From NCBI GenBank assembly GCA_024642525.1, contig JAHEAX010000001.1, positions 62,001-126,000 of the forward strand: DNA of 64,000 bases, read 5' to 3'. The notes under the pieces were generated by a model, which worked only from the letters and a program-made list of their open reading frames with translations, was not told the DNA's origin and made no database searches. Shown here piece by piece: positions 1 to 7,873 of the stretch (position 1 is the stretch's first letter; the number at the start of each line of letters is the position of its first letter). This DNA is from Erythrobacteraceae bacterium. Its GTDB lineage: Bacteria > Pseudomonadota > Alphaproteobacteria > Sphingomonadales > Sphingomonadaceae. The translations under genes were made by a program, and so were the position numbers.

Positions 1-269
1 TGGTGAATTTGGGCTGCGCAACCGGCCACCCCAGTTTCGTCATGTCCGCGAGCTTCACCAACCAAGTGCTGGCCCAGATCGAACTGTTCCTGCGCAATGA
101 CCAGTATCAGAACGATGTGTATGTCCTGCCCAAGCACCTCGATGAAAAGGTTGCTGCGCTGCACCTTGAAAAGCTGGGCGTCCAGCTGACCAGGATGTCG
201 CAAAAGCAGGCCGACTACATCGGTGTGCCGCAGGAAGGCCCGTTCAAGCCCGATCACTACCGCTATTGA
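1..269 (+). CDS. ahcY: Adenosylhomocysteinase, C-terminal part (cut by window start)
   Basis: Only the last ~89 codons are present; the reading frame is open to the window edge, so the 5' part lies outside. AhcY hydrolyses S-adenosylhomocysteine to adenosine and homocysteine, clearing the product inhibitor of methyltransferases in the cytosol. The visible part carries the family's C-terminal signature: the [14 protein letters not shown] stretch near the NAD/substrate site, then [10 protein letters not shown], and the C-terminal tail ending KPDHYRY, which supplies the lysine and tyrosine that reach the NAD site of the neighbouring subunit. A strong intrinsic terminator follows 60 bases later, so this gene ends its own transcription unit. 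Identity is near certain; nothing can be said about its start or regulation. Confidence 0.97.
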   Translation, partial: VNLGCATGHPSFVMSASFTNQVLAQIELFLRNDQYQNDVYVLPKHLDEKVAALHLEKLGVQLTRMSQKQADYIGVPQEGPFKPDHYRY

Positions 270-328
270 TTCGGATTGATCGCATTATCGGGCAGCGCCA
301 TTGGCCGCTGTTCCGGCGATAAACATGG

Positions 329-364
329 GGCGGCTCCGGCAGATGTCGGGGCCGCCTTCTTTTT
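329..364 (+). terminator. Intrinsic terminator after ahcY
   Basis: A 10-base-pair GC-rich stem (329-338 with 347-356, one T-G wobble), an 8-base loop, then TTCTTTTT at 357-364. This is a textbook rho-independent terminator separating ahcY from the divL operon. Confidence 0.9.
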
Positions 365-399
365 CGCCTGTTTTACGGGTCATTTCCCCGTCTAGCCCA

Positions 400-428
400 T
401 TGCATCCTTGTTCGCTGCGGCATAGCTG
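400..428 (+). promoter_or_regulatory. Possible promoter of the divL operon
   Basis: TTGCAT (400-405) and TAGCTG (423-428) are 17 bases apart. Predicted transcription would begin at about 434-436, on or next to the ATG at 436, and there is no purine-rich ribosome site in front of that ATG. This would make a leaderless or nearly leaderless message. The -10 match is weak, so this is only a suggestion. Confidence 0.3.
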
Positions 429-435
429 ACCCCCT

Positions 436-2778
436 ATGGAATTTACCACTACCGCGCTGGCACTGACCGGACTGATGCTTGCTGCCTGGACGGCCGCTGC
501 CGCGTGGTTGATGATTGCCGCTGGCGCCAAGGTCAGACAGGCTGAAAGCAGCCGCAAGGCCGCCCGGCGGATGGCGCGCATGATCGACGAAGCACCGGCC
601 ATTCCGCTGCTGGTTCGCACAGATGGCAGGATAGAAGGCTCTGAAAGGCTGGCAGGCTGGCTCGGCCTCGACAAGATGCCGCAATATCTCAGCGAATTGT
701 CAGGTGGCGCGGGCAAAGGCCTGTCGCCTGCGCAACTGGCTGATTTGACAGAGAAGGTGCGCCGGACGCAGCGCAGCGCCGCACCGTTTCGTCTGGCGCT
801 GACGCCGCCTGGCTCCAGCCGCAGTCTCGCCATGCGCGGCAACCTTGCTGACCCGCAGGTTTCGCCCGGCGGAGCCGCGTTGATCTGGATATTCGACTTC
901 AGCGAAAGTCAAAGCGAGCTGGTGAAACTGCGCAAGGAAGCATCGCGCGCGCAGGATGATTTTGCAGCGCTTGTCGGGCTGATTGAAGCGGCGCCCATGC
1001 CGATGTGGTTCCGCGGGCCCGATGCAAAGCTGCGTCTCGTCAACCAGGCGTATGTAAAGGCAATCGGTGCCGCCAGCGCCGATGCTGCAGTCGAAAAACA
1101 GCTTGAACTGGTCGAGCCTGTAGATGGGCTGACAGCAAGCCAGATTGCGGCGCAAGCTGCCGAACAAAAACAGCCGATTGAGCGGATTGTCGCCGCCACG
1201 ATCGACGGCCAACGCCGCAGCCTGCGGGTAAGCGACCTGCCGCTGGGTGCAGAAGGCGTTGCCGGCTATGCTGTCGATATCGAGGAAATGGAAGAACAGG
1301 CACGGACCTTTCGTGCGTTTCGCGATGCACAGCGGTCCATGCTGGACCAGCTTTCCATCGGCGTTGCCCAGTTCGACGCGGAACGTAAACTCACCTTCGC
1401 CAACCAGCCGTTCCGCCGAACCTTCGGCATTTCTTCAGGCACAGTCAGTGCCGGAACGCCATTTGACCGTTTGCTGAGCGATGCGCGTGAAAGCGGCAAG
1501 ACCCCCGAAGTCCGCGATTTCCCGGCCTGGCGCGCGGAACATCTGGAATGGTTCACCAGCGGCGAAACACAGGAAGAGGCATGGCCCCTGCCTGGCGGCA
1601 AGCACCTGCGCATTGTTGCGCAGCCCATGCCCGATGGCGGATTGGTGCTCATTGCAGAAGACCGGACCGAACAGCTTGCCTTGTCCGCCACGCGGGACAC
1701 ATTGCTGCGCACCCGCACGGCCACGTTCGACAGCCTGTTCGAAGCGCTGGCGGTGGTCGCCCCCGATGGGAAGCTGCAATTGTGGAACCGCAGTTTTGCA
1801 GGTGTATGGGCGGTCGATCCGGAATTTCTCGATTCCCACCCGAATGCCGAAGAAATGTTGAAGGCAATTGCGCCAAACCTGGCGCGGCCCAAGCAGGTCA
1901 GCATAATCGGGGAAGTCATCCGCGCAGCAACGCTCGATCGCAAGGAGACCGGCGGCCGCGTGATGATGGCCGATGGCCGGACGCTGGAATTTGCCGGTGT
2001 GCCTCTGCCAGATGGCAACGGGCTGCTGACCACGTTGGACATCACCGATTCGCAGAAGGCGGAAGATGCATTGCGCGAGCGGGCGCAGGCGCTGGAAGAT
2101 GCGGACGAGGTCAAGACCCGCTTCCTGGCCAACATGTCCTACGAATTCCGGACGCCGCTGACTTCAATTGGTGGTTTTGCAGAACTTCTGGCAGCGGGCG
2201 TTGCCGGCGAACTCAGCGATCAGGGCAAGGAATATGTGTCTGCAATCATCGATTCCGTCGGACGGTTGACTGAGCAGGTCGAAAATGTGCTCGACCTGTC
2301 GCAAAGTGAAGCGGGCCTGCTGCCCATTTCAAAAGAACGCCTCGAATTGCTGCCCTTTGTCACGCAGGTCGTGCGTGAGCGCGAGCAGGCCATCGTTGAT
2401 GCGGGACTGACGCTTGACCTTCGCGGAAGCGCGGGCGGGAAAATCGATGCCGACCAGCGCCAGTTGGCACGGGCGCTTGGCCATCTGCTCGACAATGCCA
2501 TTGCTGCAACGCCTTCGGGCGGGAAAATCCTGGTGGATGTCGGCAAGCCCAAGGGCGTAGCGCGGATTGTCGTTTCGGATAACGGACGCGGCATGGCAAA
2601 GGATGAACTGGCGCGCGCGCTGGACGGTCTGCGTGAAAGCAAAAATGGCAGCGGTCTTGAGCGCAGGCAGGGGCTGGGCATACCGCTGGCCCGCCAATTG
2701 GTGGAAGCGCATGGCGGCAGCCTGGAAATCCTCTCACGCGAAGGTGCCGGTACCACTGCGACGATATTGGTGCCTTGA
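436..2778 (+). CDS. divL: DivL-like PAS-domain kinase homologue with Tyr in place of the phospho-His
   Basis: 780 residues. One N-terminal membrane segment (about residues 5-30) is followed by a long PAS-type sensory region (about 40-540), a dimerisation helix pair and a HATPase domain. The H-box reads NMSYEFRTPL: Tyr569 sits where histidine kinases carry the phospho-accepting His. The ATP-binding domain looks intact (N-box D686-N687, G1 box SDNGRGM at about 714-720, GLGIPLARQ G2 box). This combination, length and layout match Caulobacter DivL (about 770 residues, Tyr in the H-box), which binds DivK~P and steers CckA between kinase and phosphatase activity in the cell cycle. That role is inferred by homology. 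It heads an operon with tsaE, whose start overlaps or touches its stop. An ordinary PAS kinase that lost its His is the alternative. Confidence 0.75.
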   Translation: MEFTTTALALTGLMLAAWTAAAAWLMIAAGAKVRQAESSRKAARRMARMIDEAPAIPLLVRTDGRIEGSERLAGWLGLDKMPQYLSELSGGAGKGLSPAQLADLTEKVRRTQRSAAPFRLALTPPGSSRSLAMRGNLADPQVSPGGAALIWIFDFSESQSELVKLRKEASRAQDDFAALVGLIEAAPMPMWFRGPDAKLRLVNQAYVKAIGAASADAAVEKQLELVEPVDGLTASQIAAQAAEQKQPIERIVAATIDGQRRSLRVSDLPLGAEGVAGYAVDIEEMEEQARTFRAFRDAQRSMLDQLSIGVAQFDAERKLTFANQPFRRTFGISSGTVSAGTPFDRLLSDARESGKTPEVRDFPAWRAEHLEWFTSGETQEEAWPLPGGKHLRIVAQPMPDGGLVLIAEDRTEQLALSATRDTLLRTRTATFDSLFEALAVVAPDGKLQLWNRSFAGVWAVDPEFLDSHPNAEEMLKAIAPNLARPKQVSIIGEVIRAATLDRKETGGRVMMADGRTLEFAGVPLPDGNGLLTTLDITDSQKAEDALRERAQALEDADEVKTRFLANMSYEFRTPLTSIGGFAELLAAGVAGELSDQGKEYVSAIIDSVGRLTEQVENVLDLSQSEAGLLPISKERLELLPFVTQVVREREQAIVDAGLTLDLRGSAGGKIDADQRQLARALGHLLDNAIAATPSGGKILVDVGKPKGVARIVVSDNGRGMAKDELARALDGLRESKNGSGLERRQGLGIPLARQLVEAHGGSLEILSREGAGTTATILVP

Positions 2779-2780
2779 AT

Positions 2781-3218
2781 ATGGATTTGCCTGATCTTGC
2801 CGCGATGGAAGCCTTTGGCCAACGGATCGCGGCACAGTTGCAGGCAGGTGATGTCGTTGCACTGACGGGGGGGCTTGGTGCTGGCAAGACAACGCTGGCA
2901 CGCGCGATTATCTCCGCGCTGGGGTATGATGCTGAAGTACCATCGCCCACTTTTACCATAATCGAGACCTATGACCCGCCAGCGGTGCGTTTGCCGCTGG
3001 TCCATGCAGATTTTTACCGCCTGGAACGGCCCGGCGAAGTCGAGGAAATCGGCCTCGACGATTATCGCGAAGGCGCCGTGCTGCTGGCCGAATGGCCTGA
3101 AAATGCAGGCGGTTTTTCGCATGAGAGCGGCTGTCTTTCCATCAGGCTGGAAGTTGCGGATGGCGGGCGGATTGCGATTGTCGAAGGTGGGGATGATTGG
3201 CTAGGGCGGATGCCATGA
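2781..3218 (+). CDS. tsaE: tRNA threonylcarbamoyladenosine biosynthesis ATPase TsaE
   Basis: 145 residues, the usual size for the YjeE/TsaE family. It is the ATPase that works with TsaB and TsaD to transfer the threonylcarbamoyl group to A37 of ANN-decoding tRNAs. The P-loop GGLGAGKT lies at residues 30-37, followed by the family's SPTF(T) segment and the HxDFYRL-like HADFYRL motif. The ATG at 2781 lies 2 bases after the divL stop; a TTG at 2775 in the same frame would overlap that stop by 4 bases and cannot be excluded. Its own stop overlaps the next start as ATGA, so translation is probably coupled through the operon. TsaB and TsaD are not in the window. Confidence 0.93.
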   Translation: MDLPDLAAMEAFGQRIAAQLQAGDVVALTGGLGAGKTTLARAIISALGYDAEVPSPTFTIIETYDPPAVRLPLVHADFYRLERPGEVEEIGLDDYREGAVLLAEWPENAGGFSHESGCLSIRLEVADGGRIAIVEGGDDWLGRMP

Positions 3219-4204
3219 GCGAACTCCCCCAAGGCATCGATTCATTCCTGTCAGGCGCAGGTTGGGGCAATGCTGCCATCAGCCCGATCCCCGGCGACGC
3301 TTCCTTTCGCCGCTACTTCCGTATCGCGGATGAAGGGCGAAAGGCCATGCTGATGTATGCTCCGCCGCCTGAAGAGGACCCGGAACCATTTCTGCATGTT
3401 GCCCAATGGCTGTCAGATCAAGGGATGCGCGCTCCTGAAATCTTTGCCGAGGACAGGAAACAGGGCTGGGTGCTGATTGAGGATTTCGGTGATGACCGGA
3501 TGCGCGATTGGCTCGATGAAAATCCGCAAGGCGAAACGGCGGCCTACAAGGCAGCGGTAGATGCTCTTGCCCAATTGCATCGCAAGCCCGCCGGACCCTT
3601 TCCGCCCTATGATATGGCTGTTTACGCCCGCGAAGCAGCGCTGTTCACCGAATGGTATTGCCCCGCGATGCAGTTGGACGTCGATGCGAGCGGATATCTG
3701 AACGCATGGGACGAGGCATTGTCCGATATGCTTGATCGCCAGTCACCCGGCGTAACTGTCCTGCGCGATTACCATGCCGAAAACATCATGCTGCTCGGGC
3801 CTGATGAAACAGGCGAAGGCGCGCAGGGTATCATTGATTTCCAAGACGCGCTTGTTGGCCATCCAGCGTATGATCTGGTGTCCCTGTTGCAGGATGCGCG
3901 GCGGGATGTCTCGGTCGATCTGGAACGGCGGATGCTTGATCATTATCTCGATGCCGCAGACACTGATCCTGAATTTGAAGCCGATTACGCAAGGCTGGGC
4001 GCACAGCGCAATGCCAAGATTGTCGGCATTTTTGCCCGTCTGTGGAAGCGCGACGGTAAATCCCGGTATCTGGCTTATATTCCACGGGTATGGGCTGCGC
4101 TGGAACGTGATCTTGCACATCCTGCACTGGCGCCCGTTGCCGAATGGTTCGATGCCAATATCCCGCGCGCGCTGCGCGATAATCTCGGGGGTCAAATTTC
4201 TTGA
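3215..4204 (+). CDS. amgK: Probable MurNAc/GlcNAc anomeric kinase AmgK (APH-fold kinase)
   Basis: 329 residues with the aminoglycoside-phosphotransferase fold. The catalytic loop reads RDYHAEN (Asp185, Asn190) and the metal-binding segment IIDFQDA follows about 28 residues later. The gene directly after it encodes a nucleotidyltransferase of the MurU type. In Pseudomonas and Caulobacter this pair recycles peptidoglycan: AmgK phosphorylates N-acetylmuramic acid at the anomeric position and MurU converts it to UDP-MurNAc, bypassing de novo synthesis and fosfomycin inhibition. Start ATG 3215 overlaps the tsaE stop (ATGA). Its stop overlaps the TTG start of murU. The kinase fold is certain; the substrate is inferred from the partner and gene order. 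Confidence 0.82.
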   Translation: MSELPQGIDSFLSGAGWGNAAISPIPGDASFRRYFRIADEGRKAMLMYAPPPEEDPEPFLHVAQWLSDQGMRAPEIFAEDRKQGWVLIEDFGDDRMRDWLDENPQGETAAYKAAVDALAQLHRKPAGPFPPYDMAVYAREAALFTEWYCPAMQLDVDASGYLNAWDEALSDMLDRQSPGVTVLRDYHAENIMLLGPDETGEGAQGIIDFQDALVGHPAYDLVSLLQDARRDVSVDLERRMLDHYLDAADTDPEFEADYARLGAQRNAKIVGIFARLWKRDGKSRYLAYIPRVWAALERDLAHPALAPVAEWFDANIPRALRDNLGGQIS

Positions 4205-4917
4205 GCAATCTCGTTTCCGACACGGCGATGGTGATGGCAGCCGGCATGGGCAAGCGTATGCGCCCACTTACTGCATCGCAGCCAAAGCCGCTGGTCCGGG
4301 TCGCGGGAAAGCCGCTAATCGATCACGCGCTGGACAAGCTGGCGGATGCTGGCGTGGCCAAGGTGGTGGTCAATGTCCATTATCTGGCAGACGCCCTCGA
4401 AGCGCATGTGCGCGAACGCCTGAACCCGGCGGTCAGCGTGTCGGACGAGCGGGAAATGTTGCTCGAAACGGGCGGCGGTATGATCAAGGCGCAGCCAGAA
4501 CTGCCAGATCCGTTTTTCTGCCTCAACGCGGATAATATCTGGCTCGACGGGCCGCGCGATGCATTTCACGATCTGTCCGACCGGTGGAATCCGGAAACGA
4601 TGGACGCCTTACTTTTACTGGTGCCGCACGCACGCGCCCTTAATTTCAGGGGCAAGGGTGATTTTCACATGGACCCGCTGGGCCGATTGTCCCGCAGGCG
4701 AGCGGGCCGCATTGCGCCTTTTATCTACACCGGCATCCAGTTGGTATCGCACCGGCTTTTGCGCGATGCGCCCGAAGGCAAGTTTTCTACCAACATCCTG
4801 TGGGAACGCGCCATCGCGGAAGGGCGGCTGTTCGGCACAGGTTTTACCGGCCAATGGTTTGAAGTCGGGACACCGCAGTCCATCGCGCCGACGGAAGAAG
4901 CCCTGAAGCGTGGTTGA
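4201..4917 (+). CDS. murU: Probable N-acetylmuramate alpha-1-phosphate uridylyltransferase MurU
   Basis: 238 residues, a single-domain nucleotidyltransferase without the C-terminal beta-helix of GlmU. The N-terminal signature MAAGMGKRMRPLT with KPL downstream is the nucleotide-binding loop of sugar-nucleotide pyrophosphorylases; LNADNIW carries the metal-binding aspartate. Size and partner gene match MurU, which makes UDP-MurNAc from MurNAc-1-phosphate and UTP in cell-wall recycling. The frame opens with TTG at 4201, overlapping the stop of the kinase gene (TTGA); an ATG at 4228 would drop nine residues but still keep the nucleotide loop. It overlaps the addB start by 8 bases. A mannose-1-phosphate guanylyltransferase-like activity is the alternative. 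Confidence 0.82.
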   Translation: MSNLVSDTAMVMAAGMGKRMRPLTASQPKPLVRVAGKPLIDHALDKLADAGVAKVVVNVHYLADALEAHVRERLNPAVSVSDEREMLLETGGGMIKAQPELPDPFFCLNADNIWLDGPRDAFHDLSDRWNPETMDALLLLVPHARALNFRGKGDFHMDPLGRLSRRRAGRIAPFIYTGIQLVSHRLLRDAPEGKFSTNILWERAIAEGRLFGTGFTGQWFEVGTPQSIAPTEEALKRG

Positions 4918-7873
4918 TCGAACTACCGGACCAGCAATTTATTCCATCGCCGCTCATCGCGGTTTTGCAGATGCCCTGGTGGCGGGCCTCGTGCCACGTT
5001 ACGCAGATGATGACGTGGGCCTTGCCCGCCTGACGCTGTTGCTTCCCAGCACGCGGACCATGCGCACAGTCAGCGATGCCTTTATCCGCCACTTCGGTGC
5101 TGCGGGTCAGAACGGCATGCTGATGCCGCGTATGGCTGTCGTCGGCGATCTCGATCTTGATGAAGCACTGGGCAGCTTGCTTGACCCGCTTGGCGCTGCC
5201 GACATTCCGCGCGCGGTTGATCCCACCCGGCGCTGGCTGAGGCTGGCGGAACTGCTTCGGGAAGAACTGGGCAAGGATGCGCCGCGGGGCGGCGCATTGC
5301 TGCGCATGGCGCGCGATCTCGCCGCGGCGATGGACCGGATGCTGGTGGAGGATATCGGACCCGAAGCCCTGCTCGATGACAATGTGCTCGATTTGCTGGG
5401 CGATCTTTCCGGCCATTGGCAGAACAGCCTCCGTACATTCGCCCGCGTTCAGGCGCGGTGGCTGGCAGAACTGAATGCTGCCGGCGAACTTGATGCGGCC
5501 GCGAGGCGCAACCGCCTGTTCGATTTCGCAGCGCAGCGGTGGAAGGCTTCCCCTCCGCAGACCCCGATTGTGGCGGCGGGCGTCACCAGCGCGGCCCCAG
5601 CCTTGGCGCGATTGCTGCGGGTGGTGTCCGATTTGCCGCACGGCGCGGTTATCTTGCCTGATCTTGATCTGGCGATGGACGATACCGTGTGGGCAGAGCT
5701 TGGCTCTGCAGGCGCGCCTGATGAAGCAGGCGGCCCCCCGTTCGAGCGCGGCGATGCAGTCACTCACCCGCAATATCATCTAAAGCTGTTGCTCAACCGG
5801 ATGGGGGTTAATCGAAGCGAAGTGCGCCAATGGCACCGCAAGGGCTCGGGTGCCGCACCACCAGAGCGAACCTACGCGATTTCATCGCTGTTCCTACCGC
5901 CTGAAGCGAGCAAGGGGTGGGTCGATTTGCCCGCAGAGAAACGCCGCCTTTCTGGTGTCAACCTGATGGAAAGCGCCAATCCTGAAGAAGAAGCGCAGGC
6001 AATCGCACTGCTGGTGCGCGAGGCCATTGAAACGCCTGAACGGCGTGTGGCCGTGGTGACGCCGGATCGCGGGCTTGCGCGGCGGATTGTGCAGCATTTA
6101 CGCCGCTGGAATATCGCTGCAGACGATTCTGCCGGGCGGCCTCTGACTGATACGCCAGCGGGCAGGCTCTTCTTGTTGCTTGCGGAGGTTGCTGCGGAAA
6201 ATGCTGCACCGGTGCCGCTGATGGGGCTGGTTCAGCATCCCTTGGTGCAAATGGGGGATGGGCGTGCCGAATGGCTGAAACAGGCGCGTTTGTTCGAGTT
6301 GAAGCTGCGCGGCCCACGCCCTGCACCCGGGCTTGATCCGCTAGACAGCATGGCGGCAGAGGCTGGTGTGGTGCAGTGGTGGGCGGCAGTGCGACAGGCG
6401 CTTGACCCGCTCATGAATGCCAGGGGCGAACAACCTTTTGCCCTCATGCTGGATTTGCTCGCCGAAGCGGGAGAAAAACTGGCTGAAGATGCCATCTGGT
6501 CGCGCGAGGACGGGCGAGCTCTGTCTGCGCTGTTGGAAGATTTGCGCGATCATGCCCGTAATGTCGGCACTTTGGTGGACCAGCGTGAAATCCATACGGT
6601 GCTGCGCGATGTGATGGAGCAGATCGCGGTGCGCCCTCCTTATGGCGGCCATCCGCGCATTGCCATTTACGGCCTTCTGGAATCGCGGATGAGCCGGGCA
6701 GATCTGGTCATTTGCGCCGGGCTGAATGAAGGCGTCTGGCCTGCAACACCTGCCACCGATCCGATGCTGGCGCCGCCAGTGTTGCGGGCACTGGGCGTGC
6801 CCGGCGCGGATTTTCGCATTGGCCTTTCGGCGCATGACCTTGCTGGCGCATTGGGCGTGCCTGAAGTCATCCTAAGCAGGGCGCAGCGTGACATTGCCGG
6901 GCCAGCGATCCCCTCGCGTTTCCTGCTACGCGTTCGTGCGTTGCTGGGTAATGATCTGCTCAAACGCCATGAATTGTATGGGCCCACGCAGATGGCTGGG
7001 TTAATCGATGATTCAAACCCCGCGACCGCTTATCCGCGGCCTGCACCCGTCCCGAACCTGGCGCAGCGCCATGTCCGCATCAGCGTCACCGCGCTCGACC
7101 GCCTGCGTTCCGATCCGTATCAATTCTACGCCAATAGCATTCTGCGTCTGGCAGAGCTGGACCCGCTGGATGCGGAACCATCCCATGCATGGCGCGGCAC
7201 TGCAGCGCATGAAATTCTTGAAAAATGGCACGAAACGGGCCGGCCAATGGCGGATGTCGCCACCGAAGTGCTGCAACAGATGAATGCACATCCGCTGATG
7301 CGGGCATTGTGGCGTCCACGCCTGATGAAGGCGCTCGAATGGGTAGAGGGGACGATTGCTGCATTTGAAGGCAGGAAGCCGACCTTGTTCGAAAAGTGGG
7401 GCACGATGGAAGTTCGCGGGGTCGAAATTTTTGGCAAGGCGGACCGCATTGACACTCTGCCGGGCGACAGGCTCGTGATCGTCGATTACAAATCCGGCGG
7501 CCCGCCAAGCGCGAAGCAGGTCGATGCAGGCTTTTCGATGCAGCTGGGTACGATTGGCCTGATGGCAGAGCGTGGCGGCTTCGAAGACCTGCAGGGCGAG
7601 GCCGTTCGGTTCGAATACTGGTCGCTGGCCAAGAGCGACAAGAGCGAAACCGGCTTCGGCTATATCACCAGCCCGGTGAAGGATGGCAGCAACCGGAGCA
7701 AGCTGGAACCGGAAGATTTCCTGCCCAAGGCGGAAGACTATCTCCACGATGCGCTCGACACATGGATTTTGGGCGACGAACCCTTCGTGGCGCGCCTCAA
7801 CCCTGATGCCGTCAATTACAACACATATGACCAGCTGATGCGGCTCGATGAATGGATGGGGCGCGAGGAATGA
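4910..7873 (+). CDS. addB: Double-strand break repair protein AddB (alphaproteobacterial type)
   Basis: 987 residues. AddB is the helicase-like and nuclease subunit of the AddAB complex, which resects double-strand ends and loads RecA, replacing RecBCD. The C-terminal nuclease motif is visible as VIVDYKSGG (Asp859, Lys861), preceded by the AHEILEKWH segment typical of the RecB-family nuclease domain. The N-terminal half is divergent, as usual for the alphaproteobacterial form, and I see no clear Walker A. GTG start at 4910 overlaps the murU stop by 8 bases. Its stop overlaps the addA ATG (ATGA), fitting obligate coupling of the two subunits. Confidence 0.93.
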   Translation: MVDRTTGPAIYSIAAHRGFADALVAGLVPRYADDDVGLARLTLLLPSTRTMRTVSDAFIRHFGAAGQNGMLMPRMAVVGDLDLDEALGSLLDPLGAADIPRAVDPTRRWLRLAELLREELGKDAPRGGALLRMARDLAAAMDRMLVEDIGPEALLDDNVLDLLGDLSGHWQNSLRTFARVQARWLAELNAAGELDAAARRNRLFDFAAQRWKASPPQTPIVAAGVTSAAPALARLLRVVSDLPHGAVILPDLDLAMDDTVWAELGSAGAPDEAGGPPFERGDAVTHPQYHLKLLLNRMGVNRSEVRQWHRKGSGAAPPERTYAISSLFLPPEASKGWVDLPAEKRRLSGVNLMESANPEEEAQAIALLVREAIETPERRVAVVTPDRGLARRIVQHLRRWNIAADDSAGRPLTDTPAGRLFLLLAEVAAENAAPVPLMGLVQHPLVQMGDGRAEWLKQARLFELKLRGPRPAPGLDPLDSMAAEAGVVQWWAAVRQALDPLMNARGEQPFALMLDLLAEAGEKLAEDAIWSREDGRALSALLEDLRDHARNVGTLVDQREIHTVLRDVMEQIAVRPPYGGHPRIAIYGLLESRMSRADLVICAGLNEGVWPATPATDPMLAPPVLRALGVPGADFRIGLSAHDLAGALGVPEVILSRAQRDIAGPAIPSRFLLRVRALLGNDLLKRHELYGPTQMAGLIDDSNPATAYPRPAPVPNLAQRHVRISVTALDRLRSDPYQFYANSILRLAELDPLDAEPSHAWRGTAAHEILEKWHETGRPMADVATEVLQQMNAHPLMRALWRPRLMKALEWVEGTIAAFEGRKPTLFEKWGTMEVRGVEIFGKADRIDTLPGDRLVIVDYKSGGPPSAKQVDAGFSMQLGTIGLMAERGGFEDLQGEAVRFEYWSLAKSDKSETGFGYITSPVKDGSNRSKLEPEDFLPKAEDYLHDALDTWILGDEPFVARLNPDAVNYNTYDQLMRLDEWMGREE

